From assembly GCA_021234535.1 (NCBI GenBank), contig CM037830.1:38006437-38070436 (forward strand): DNA of 64,000 nt. Direction: 5' to 3'. How positions within the stretch are numbered: position 1 is the stretch's first letter; each line of letters opens with the position of its first letter. Position numbers and translations under genes: made by a program. A model generated the notes under the pieces. The model saw only the letters and a list, made by a program, of their open reading frames with translations. It was not told the origin of the DNA and did no database searches. The stretch comes from Stichopus chloronotus. Lineage: Eukaryota; Echinodermata; Holothuroidea; Aspidochirotida; Stichopodidae. Shown here piece after piece: positions 15,501-27,500 of the stretch.

Positions 15501-18500
15501 GTCATTGTTTTTCGAAAAGACATCCTCTTTTGTAACTTCATTTGGTTGTAACAACTGAAAACACAATGTAAGTGGTACTTGCAGTCATTAGTAAGTATAA
15601 TGATCTCATTGCTGTGTGTGCAGTCTCTAGGATTTGTTGAAGAAACAGTCAAACTGACTCAGGCCTAGCCTTGTATTCACCAAGCTTGTCACATTTAATG
15701 TTTATACATTGTAAATGCTACGTACATACACACATAATGAAGTAAACACAGTGCAGTAGGTATCGTTTCACTTCATACGGCTTATACCTTGATAGAACAC
15801 TGACCCAGGCAAACCTATAACTTAGGACTATTGTCATTGGTGATACCTCTGTAAATAAGCTTGATTTATACTCGCTTTGCATTTACTAGTTTTATTCTAC
15901 ACAGTTTTTACGTAATATGCGCACAATTCGTCATACTTTTGTAATGGCAAACAGTTCCCATGAATTCACAACTGCCTTATATCAGCATCACTGGAAGTCA
16001 GCCCTCTAGTCTTATATGCTGCTCTAAGGTTGCAAATGACAAACATGTGTCTTTCATATTCTGGAAGAAAGTATAAACAATATATTTCTACATTCATAGA
16101 TTTTCCAAAATGATTGAATTTACCCATTTTTTGTTTCAAAACTTGTCTAAGAATCTTTTGGAATGTTTGTGCAAGAAGTCATATTTTCATGTACCTTCAT
16201 GTTATTTTTAATCTAATCCCAAATAGAATTTAAACGGTAACATTACATTCTTAGATATGGATGTCCTTTGAGCCACTTACTGGTGGTTGTGTGTAATTGG
16301 TGTTATAGTTACATGTTTTTTTTTACGATCTTACTAATGTTTTTTTTTTGTCGTCCTTCACAGCAAAGAAGAAGGATTTCCCAATTCCAGTGGACTTGGA
16401 CAGCCAGCTGAACGATCTGTTCTCCAAATCTCAGATTGTGTTCAAGAGCACACGTCTTTGGAAGAGTCATAACAGGGCCAGACGTGATTCAATGCCAGCT
16501 ATGTCGAGAGATTACAGAAGCATCATAGAAGGCCTTCAGGTTTGTACTGTAGACTTACTGGCAATGCTTTCAATATTGAAAGAGAATTATGAGATGCTTA
16601 TAGGTTTGCACTACTTAACACCTTACAATGCCTTTGCTTTACAGTAGTATGGCAGAAAGTTTAAAGTTTGTAATGTGCAATGCTTTTAATTTTTGTAAGA
16701 GAATTTTAAGGAATTTACAGGTTTGTACTACCTGCCACCTCACAATAGAAGGGCAGTATCATATTAAAAAGGTTTGAAGGTTTTAACTCCAATTTTTCTT
16801 GCTTACCAACTTATACTATTCTAAGTGAATTCTTGGAGGCTTGCAGGTTTGCACTACTTTCCACTGTGTATGCCTACCTGCTTGTAATGCTTTATTAGTG
16901 TATGAGAACCATAGCAAGCTTATTGGCTAGTGCTACTCTCTAGCAAATGATGCTTTAATAGCACAAGAGAATTGTACCCCTATGTATGGTTATACTACTT
17001 ACAAACATGTTATTCTTTCATAATACAAGAGTGTCTTTATGATAAAAGGCTCCCAGGTCTGAACTATATGTGGACCTGTTTATATTTAGTGTGTTTTGTT
17101 TGAATAGCTCAGAACTTTCTCTTTTACTGAAAAATATATTTTTTGGAAAGAGCCATGGGATCAGGATGCGAAGGCCAAATATACTCTACATACCCTGCAG
17201 TCAACATATGTTTCATTTCATCAAATTACACCATTTTCAAGAATCCTTCAGGAACTATTGTAACACAGGACATTAATTTTCATACTGAAGTTGTAAGTTA
17301 TTGCGATGTAGTAAATCACATGCCAGCTGTTATTTTAACATGAAAATCACGAAATGTGTTCACCGTTTTCCCTCTGATTTAAATGCTACTGTTTTCACAA
17401 CACTGTTGCATGCTTTCTGCGATAAATCAGCCATGCCGGGAGATGGTCCATAAGGATGAGGTTTGTCAAGGATCCATTCTAGCTTGATCACCGTACAGTT
17501 TGACTGGCTATTTGCCATACATTTTGACAACTATTCATCATACAATGGAATGACTGTTCATTATAGGGCCTTGCATATGACGTCACATTGATGCAGTGAC
17601 GCGTCCTCCTTGGGGATAAGTTACTAAATTTTGCACGTGCAGCATCACTGTCATTCAATATACACGTGCCTTGCATTACAGTATGTACTCTTGGTTTGTT
17701 TGCCTCAAGGAGGGTGCTCTTTTTTGTTGTTATGTGATGTCAATGCAAGGGTCTACTTTACCCATTTGATGGACTATTCACCATACAGTTGGAGTGACTA
17801 TTCACCATACAGCTTGATATTCACAAATATTGATACACTTACTGTCTCTTAACCTGTCATGTTTTCAGGTGGTGTGCCAAAAACGCTTTTCATATTTCAC
17901 TCACAGTGACGATCTCATCTTTGCACTACAAGTCATTCAATAAGCCACATTAATTAAGCCTTTGTCTGAAAGAATCTTGAAGACAAAAGCTTTGGCCTCT
18001 ATTTTGTGCTTGTTTTGAATAATGCAGTGTTGGGGTTGACTTTTCATTTTATAATGGTATAAATTTTGTGTTGAAAAATTTAGTCAGCTGTTGTTTGCTA
18101 CCATATTGTAAATGTAATAAAAAAAAAACAAAGAAAATGAACCAACTACTCAATATTAAAAGTTTAGTGCTCTTGTGAGAAAATCTTTTTCTTAATTTAC
18201 TCGCACCCTAATTTTCTGCTTCATTTCAAAGCAGTGGAATTAAACAGGGGACTGGTAAATTTTGAGTTTCCTTTCTTACATTTAGTTGTACTGTCTTTTG
18301 CATATTGCAGTGGCACAAAATAGTCAGAAATATAGTACATTAACGTGCCTCCCTCATGGACAATTGCACTGAGGATCAAAGGCAAAATTTACCAAGTACA
18401 TCATGTTAATTGCAAGTAAATTTAAAGTGATATTTGTGAACTTCCTTCTTGTGACCGCAGTCACGTTTTGTTTTGTACAATTCATTTTGTTCTACATTTT

Positions 18501-21500
18501 TTGATCTGGTGTTTACAGGATATTGTATCCATTCTAGAAGATCACCTGCGTCCCTTGGTTCAGGCAGAGCTGTCTGTGTTGGTCGATGTCCTCCATCACC
18601 CGGAGTTGCTCTTTACGATTGGAACAGAAGCGAGGCAGAAATGTGAAAATGGTGGCTTCATCAGCAAGTTAGTTCTTTGTTTCCTCCCCACTCGTATTAT
18701 CTTGCATTCACTTTTCTTTGTCTGTGCACCAGCTTTTCTTTCGTTTTAACGATTTAACAACATCATCAAGAAGGCATGAAGTCTAAATGTCACTTCATGG
18801 TTGGCACATTCTCTCAAAGTTTGTTCTAATCTGGGTATGATCATGTTTTGGTTATCATTAAAGGTAACTGGGTGTAATCTCGTAAGTACACCTAGAACTT
18901 CAAAATAATAGGACACAAGGCTTTAAAACAGAAGTCATCTCCCATCCTCACAGAAAATTCCTGTGCTGAGGTATTTTTTGATTTTCCTTTTTTTTCAAAG
19001 CCATGGCATATTGTCATGAAATGTGATCATTGTCTTATTTTTACGGTGTGACTTAACTGTACAAGCCATCTCCATGCAACGTGCTATGCAGGAAAACAGT
19101 AAATTTTGCTGCAAGGTTGTATAAACATTTAATTTCAGTAGGAAGCAAAAGTAAGTAATGTGAATTGGTTAGATGGACATTAAAAGTTCCTGCCAAATTA
19201 ATGATTCCAAATTAAGTGAATATCTTCCAACATTTTATGTCTCTGCAACAGAACCAGCTATGAGAATGGTAGTTTTGATGAATGCAATTTAGTTTCCAAC
19301 CATATAAATATATTTTCTTGTGATTTTAGATGTTTTATACACTTCAAGTATGTCACAGGTGTAACTACTGGTCATAGTTTCCATGGAGATACCAGTTTCC
19401 AGCAAGAGTCTGTAAAGTGTAACTGTATAGCATGTCATTCCATCAAGCCATGATTCATGTATCACCAACTTTTAAATTAGGACCATATTTATCACACGAA
19501 AGAAGACAATCCCTGTACTGTGACTGTGGCATGGGGTCTCACAGAGTGCTAGCTCTTTGTCCAACACTTTCATCTGCTTCTGTCTTCTCTTAGGCTTATT
19601 AAACATACAAAGAGTCTTCTGGAAGAACAAGACGAGACCCTCTGCATACAGGTCCTTCAAACCCTCCGAGAAATGTTGACAGTTGAGAAAGAATTTGGAG
19701 AAAGGGTAAGTTGAGCTTTGTATCTGAGAATCATTCATCATTGCAGATACAGTTGTGATTCATTAGTTAAGCTCTGCTAGTACTGGTGGGGATGGTCATG
19801 AGTCTGTTTATTCATTGATTGTGGTCATCATTACATATATACATTACACCAGGGCTAAAAAAGCCCCTGTGGCATGCTGGATCGAAGTCATTTTAGGACA
19901 TTACATGCCCTGTGAACCAAAACCATGTGTAAATTGCATCTATGTTTAAAAACAAACAGAGCTGTGTTTTCATATTTGACTGATGTGACTGATGTAGGTT
20001 GGATCTTTTGGGAGAGGAAAACGTTACTACCCTGTAAGTTACTAGTCTTTGTTCTATTTAATAATCAAATTCATGTTGGTCACGAGTGTTACCTTTCAAG
20101 GTAGATTTCGTAGATGTCAAACCTATAGCCATTTGGGAACATTGTGAAGAAGCCATTTGGGAACATTGTGAAGAAGTCATATGTGAACTTAATCTGAACA
20201 AACAAAAAATTTTTACAAACTGCATTTGTCACTTCTTATGTGATATTGGTATGGCGTATTTTATGGAAAAGTGATGGGAAAACAGATGAGGGAGACCGCT
20301 GCAACTACCAATATGGATGAGGTCCTGCTCACAGTTACCCTGTAAATGTTTTCACACCAGTCATATCATATCTGCCCGTCTCTTATGATCAATGCATCAT
20401 CGTCACCTCCTCTTATGACGGTGTTCATCATCTCTTCATAACATTTTACATGTTTGTAATGCATTGTTATTTTATGTAACATACTTCCACAATCAGCAGC
20501 CTGCCGAAAGCAGGATTGTTGGAGTAGGAGCAAAAGCTGATGATGAGGATAGTATTCGGGTAAGTGTCAACCTCATGTTCCTCATGACCCCCCCAACCCC
20601 ATCTCTCAGTATTCCTTGTTTGCTACCTTCTACTGCATCAACACCCTCCTTTGCATCGGTCTGATAGTAGCATGCTGTGGATATGTACCCTCAAGGTGGT
20701 CGGTTGCAATAACCTACTCTGCATTCTTTAAAGGGCCACATTAAATTTTCATTGTGCGATGGTTGCCTGGTAGCCCTACTTTAATGCATTCAGTATTTAT
20801 TTGATGTGGAGATGGATCTTTTCATCTTTGTGTGGGATAACCATACACAGATCTGTCTCACCGAGCTGTGGTTGCTTTTTCCTCGGGTTAAAGAGCCGGT
20901 TACATGTAAATACGAGTGAAAGAAACTAACGAGTACCCACCGTGAAATTTAACTCATCGCTGTTGGAGGAAAGCTATGTGGGAAAGAAGCTCAGTTTTGT
21001 CAGACCAATAAGAGAATGAATCCTGTAAATGTGAAGAAGTGGTGTTGTAACAACATCATTGCCAAAATGAATTTTTAAAAAAACAGCAGAGGTGTAAGGA
21101 TACAACAGAGGCTCAGGAGGATGAAAGCTTTTATGTCTCCAGTTAAATTCTGCTTACTTTCAGTTCATCCTTGTTATCTGTGTAGCATATTAATGCCCAT
21201 GCCCCTTCTTATTGATTTTAAAACTTGAATAAACGGTTCCCAAACAGGAAACTATAACCTGCACGTTATGTTCGCTCACCATATGGACCATGTTGATATT
21301 CATTGTTATATCTGATGAAAAGATAAGCTAAAAACAAAAACATAGAAAAAAGGAGGGGATATTTATAGGATCTTTTTTTGTTGTACCTCTTTGCAATAGG
21401 AATGGATTTCATTACAGAGGAATGACAAAGGACACTACACAACTGTAAAAGTGTCTTTTAAGACAAGACAAAGATATACTAATGGCATGCTGAGATGGAA

Positions 21501-24500
21501 CTGAATAACACTGACAGCCAAAGATTGTTGAAAAATATCAAAACAGTTTCCGTGTTTCACTTCAAATCATTAACCAGGTATGAAGAGACATAGTCTGAGC
21601 CAGACAACTGCTGTGACATTGATGTGATTTCTGTGACAGTGACTCTATGTTGTGAGCTCTTATAGTTGTTAGGTTTCTCTCTGTGTGTGTATTTATGACA
21701 CTTATTCCTCATGACTGGAGTGGACCTGTCCCTGATATCATCTAGACTGTTTTGAAAGATACTCAGATTCTGTATTGCATAGAAGCTGCTCCTTAGTCCA
21801 GTGTCTACATCTCATGGGGAGACATCTTGTGGAGAAAGTAATTGTATGAGATTACACATTGTTTTCTAGATGTTTATGACTAATGAACTGTTTTTAGTTA
21901 CATGATGCCAAGGTAATAATTATCACCAGGTATCTTCTTTGGTTGGAAGTCAGTTCCAATGTTATGATAATTGATTGCCACATCTCCTAGCTCATTGAAC
22001 CCTGCCAAAACTGGTCCGCCCTCATATACCTTCATTTTGAAAGATAATTAGACGGTCGTTTCTATTCCAGCATTCTCGGTCCTCGCTCTCGAGTCGATCA
22101 CTTCTGATTCAGCAACTGAACGAGCCACATAAAACGGTTAACAAATTTTTTAGTTTGCAAAACAGTTTGTATTTGTCACACCTTAAAGCAGTGAAGATAT
22201 GAGTCAACAAATTTTGGTGCAGTTTCAGATAGTCTCTGATTGGTGTGATGCCACATGTTAGCATCAGATTTTCGTGTTAATCAAGTATTTTGGTGTACTT
22301 ATTTTGTTTTGTTTGTTGTTTGTTTGTTTGTTGTCACTAGTTTAGATAAATGTCAGACATATCATGATTGATGTATTCATATTAATGTATTCAGTGCATG
22401 AGTGAAGTTGCCCTTAGTTGATGGATTACCGTGTTAATCTTCTTGGACGTGTGCATGCTGTGAGCTACAGTGTGGTTTTATTTAGCCTCTTTATGATTCT
22501 TTGGAGTTGTTCTTAAGAAGTTCATTTTAAATTTTATGAGATTATTAAAGTGATGGAACCAGTGGTGAACCCAACTGTTGGAAGTACGTCCCCTGAATCA
22601 AACTGTTGTCAGTGACAGTCTAGATTTCCTCACTCCCCCGCCCAAAAAAAAAAAGAAGCAGTGAAGGATGAAACACACAAGCAGGTTGCAATCATAAATA
22701 TAAGTTGAAGAAATGTAATGCCCTCACAATGCTGTTCCATAAATTGTGACTTGAGTGCACCAGAATCCAGCTAGAATCTTCTCAGATTAAGTTGTGATTG
22801 ATTCTTGGTGACAAACATGCAAGTCTGTATCTGCATGTGCTCTATTCTAATTCCCATCAGCCATTGCCTCATTGTTTCAAATTAATGGTGATTGGCTCAG
22901 ATTTCAAGTCACCGATCCGAAAGGTGAAGCAAGACACGGGAGGCAAATATCGACGTCCGACACCCCGGCAAGAGCCGTCCTGTAAAAATCGATATTTCAG
23001 CGATGGGCAGAAATTTCTGCTGGAAATGTTTTATATCCGAGACATCTTTGTACTAAGTGATAAAATAAGAGGTATATAACAGAGTTGATGTGGACATTAA
23101 CTGGGACCTACCTTATTTTCACTGTGTTTCACAACTAGTTATCGATATAACTTGGAAACATACCGACACAGATGCTGTCCTTGGAAGTCAGTTTCTGACT
23201 TGACTTTTTCAGTTTGCAAATTCTTTTACACATAATAATTAGTGTTGGTTATTACATGAAGTATGTTAAACAGCGCTTATCAATGTTTATCAGCACAATA
23301 TTTATGGCTTTTTCATGTACACATGCTTGGGGTGAGTAGAGGTCTTGCAAAGAATGTTATGATGTCATTTCTCTCTAGGCAGTTGGCTTGCAAAGATATG
23401 CAAATACTGTATGTTGTAGCTAAAAGAAGCTCCTTGAGTTGACATTGTTTAGTTTGTGACAAATTTGAAGCAAACCCTTGCAAACTAATACTTCTAATTA
23501 GCCCCATTACTCAGGTATCTACTCCTATGGTCAATGAAAATGTGAGAAATTGTAGTGTTATATGATCAGAGGTTGCTTGTGTTTAGTATCTAATAGTAAA
23601 AAGTGTTTGGTCACGGATTTGTAATTAGCGATTTTGATCGTTAATTACCCTATTATTGTCCCTCCAGTTGTGTGTCACACCCACAGAATTTCTTCGTTTG
23701 ACCATTTGCCGTCAACATATGAGTAGTACTCAACAGGTGTGACACAGTAACTTGAAGTTTGTGAAATAATGCTATGATCCACTTTTTAACATTTTGCTAA
23801 ATTTTCATTTGAAGCTTTAATTTCTTCTTAAGTAGGACTGCTTTTTTGCTGTCTGTGATTATATTTTACCAGAATCTGAGCAATGAACTAATAAAATGAC
23901 AACCAGGCAAAAGATATTCACCGTTGATTGACCAGTAAAGTTCTACCAAGGCTATAATTTGCCATTGTTGGTCAGTGTTGCTATTAACTTATTTTCCCTG
24001 CTAAAAAATCGATCATCACAAACAAACCTTACATTGCAAGACCTCTTCAGTGTAACTGCGGTGCTGGGCTTCCCATCTATCAATACCTTCATCACAACTA
24101 TTTATATTACAGTGAATTACATACATCATAATTTATGTTTGATGATGGCTGCCTAGATGTATGTAGACAAAAGTGCCTTATGTCAAGAATGTTGGTGTTT
24201 ATTGGTAAATATTTACAACATTGTCAACATTTATTTGTTTCAGTTAGAATGAGTTGGATATGTACGCACCACATAACAGCAGTCATCGATGAGAAATTCA
24301 CTTCTGAGTGTTTCATGGGACACTAACAACATAAATGGCTAACAACACGTTGCAAGCAGTGTAACATACAAAACAATGTCGCTGAGAAGTAGAAATGTAT
24401 AAGATTTGGAATGATTTAATCGAACTGCAATCTTTGGATCGTCAAATTTCTTAATTTGTTAAATAAGTTATGAAACTTCACCTTTCTAAGTGGGTCAACT

Positions 24501-27500
24501 TTGGTAAATTGTCCTTCCAAATGAAGGTATTTTGGGCATGAATGTGTGCCGTCACTGTTGACTTAAGATTTGTACAGGTGTGGAAACTTCAAAATCAATT
24601 CAAAACGTTTCTACATTAGGATTAAATTAACATTGCTTATTAGTAAGTACTATGTTGCTTCCATTGAATGACTTTCCGCACCAGTGTGATCCTGCATTAT
24701 AGTTTTCATTTTGTCCAGAAGTTAAAGGGAAATAGGGCGTTTGGAATATACCCACATGGCATACAAAGAAAATAGCATTAATTATTGTTGAACCATTCAC
24801 TCTCACCGATAAACATCCGCAAAAACTTCATCTCCTCACAACGTTATCCATGTGATGAGTAACAGAAGATGCATCATTTGAATTTTGAAAAGTTTGGGTG
24901 AACAAATTGTTGTTGAGTAACAAATAATTGAATTTCTGCCTGTGAGAAACTTATTTCTAGAAAATAAGGCTACTGTCCTTCCTTATGTTGAATAATCTAA
25001 TGTTCTATGTCCTCAAACATTGGTTTTAAAAATATGGTTGTTTTCTGTAAAACAAACGCCTTATTACCCTTTAAGGTGAAATTTGCTGCTCATTTAACCA
25101 AAGGAAGTTAGTTGAACTCAACTTATTTGAGTTTTGGTATGCTAACTTCATATGAGTCCTCTGTGTCAGATCCTCCATGAAGGAGAATCGAGTTAAAATT
25201 TATCACAACGAAACATTACCGTTAAATGAAAGACTTAACATGTAGTGAACAACATCATATTTCATCTACATGTACTTTTCAAGATATTAGAATTGGAAAG
25301 TACATAACTTTATCAATCAGGACACTGCCAGTCTGAGACTATGATGTCATAACCTGGACAGTCGAAACTGAAAAGCCTTTGCTTTCCTTTGTAGTGTGTT
25401 ATCAATATTTTTAACAGGCATGCACAGTTTCAAATAAAAGTATTAATAATTTGATCATTAAATGATACACCTCAGTAATTCAACACAAAATGTGTAATTC
25501 TAAGTACAGAAAAAAAAAATTTACTTTAAATTCCTGCTCTGATGGGTTTGTTGCATAATAAACTCAAGTCTGTTTAAGATTTAATTGAGGAAAAATGGCC
25601 TTACATTTTCTGAATTTCAAAAGTGTGTAAGTTGGGAAGAAAATATTTCTGAAAGAATTTTTACTGTTTCGCAAGAATGATTAGGTTGAAGATTGTGTTT
25701 AATCCGTAAAGTCAGTGTTGGTTTATTGTCATCATAACGTATCTTTCCATTCTCTTCACAGGGAGACACGCTCCGTACCGAACTGTTGAACCGATTCTTT
25801 GGAAAGTCCCATCTCCGAGGTCGAGAGGCTCTTCAGGCGGCCCAGCCGTGGCATGGGGCACCGGGCACGGCGGTGACACTGAGCAGGGCGGACCTGGTTG
25901 AAGTCCAGAAGAAATTAGACCAGCAGGGAGCGTCAATGTTGATCATTGATCTTATAACCAGCAGCAGCAGCACACAAGTATTCTTGGAGAGTATAGAACT
26001 TGGAATCGCCCTCCTGAAGGATGGCAATACCACTATACAGGTCAGAGGTCATCCACTATAGATAAATACAGTAGATTCAGAAACATTGATACGTCACTCC
26101 ATTTAAACATGCTGTTGTAATAGTCACGTCAAAATCCCTAAATTAGTTGCTTATGAAAGTTGCATGACAGACATAGCATGTTAGTGCACATTGCATTACT
26201 GCACTAGTTTGTTGTTAACAGCTCAAGTTAATTTTGCCTCAAGTTGCATGCTTTGTACAACATAGATGTTGTTTTGTGTATGTACAGTCACATGTGGAAC
26301 ATAATCGCAGTTAGGAGTGATCCCTCATACAGTATAGCATACATAGTAGCAGACTGGAGTGATACCCCGAACAGTATTGCATGCATAGCAGCAGACCGGA
26401 GTGATCCCTCATACAGTATAGCATACATAGTAGCAGACTGGAGTGATACCCCAAACAGTATTGCATGCACAGCAGCAGACCGGAGTGATCCCTCATACAG
26501 TATAGCATACATAGTAGCAGACTGGAGTGATACCCCGAACAGTATAGCATACATAGTAGCAGACTGGAGTGATACCCCATACAGTATAGCATACATAGTA
26601 GCAGACTGGAGTGATACCCCGAACAGTATTACATGCAGAGCAGCAGACCGGAGTGATACCTCACACAGTATTGAATGAATGATAGCAGACTGGAGTGATA
26701 CCCCATACAGTATAGCATACATAAAAGTAGACTGGAGTGATACCCCGAACAGTATTGCATGCATAGCAGCAGACCGGAGTGATACCTCATACAGTATTGA
26801 ATGAATGATAGCAGACTGGAGTGATACCCCATACAGTATTGCATAAATAATAGCAGATTGGAGCAGCATCAGGCATAGAGTGGTCAACATCCACATTAAG
26901 TGATCAGTCATTGGTAAAGCTACCATTCTAACGGTGCACCTTCAGTAACAGGCATCTTTTTGTGATTCACACCGATGGTGTGAATCATGGTTCAGATCTA
27001 TCTAGCTATATTGGAATTGCTGTTATGAGGTATGATACCTGTAATGCAGCTTTCTACTCAATGAAATAATGAACTGTCTGTGGCTGTTAGTGTAATATGC
27101 CGACAGTGAGGGACTGGCAGGTATCCGTTCCCATTATACTATGTATAGATGTGTAGTAGTTTGTCCCGGGATTGCTATCTCTGCCCCTCCCTTGCCCTCT
27201 CCAGCACCATTTAAGTGCCATGAAGTCCATAATAGATTCCATCAATTAAATGTATTGTTTCGCCTTCAACAGCAATCTATTATTAATCATCTGAGTAAAG
27301 GATCCTGCGATGCGTTTTTCAAAGTCATTCATGATCGCATGAAGGAAGCTCAGATGGAACTGAAGAAAACCATCACTGTCAACACTGGAGAGGACTTGAA
27401 CAAGTCCACTTGTACTGACAATGCATCCTCCATCAAAGATGGCTTGGTCGGCAACAGAACCAGAAAAAGTAAGTTCTCTCTGACCTATCAATAAAGATTT

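Larger units (their letters stand above)
20560..25761. other. ITPR intron of 5.2 kb
   Basis: Contains a TTTG-rich run near 22300-22335, a more GC-rich open segment near 22880-23050 and a TTAA-flanked inverted-repeat element at 24722-25074. The rest is AT-rich with no gene supported. Confidence 0.6.

Noticed and set aside
26244..26926. Overlapping repeat ORFs on both strands
   Set aside because: Explained by the 42-base minisatellite.
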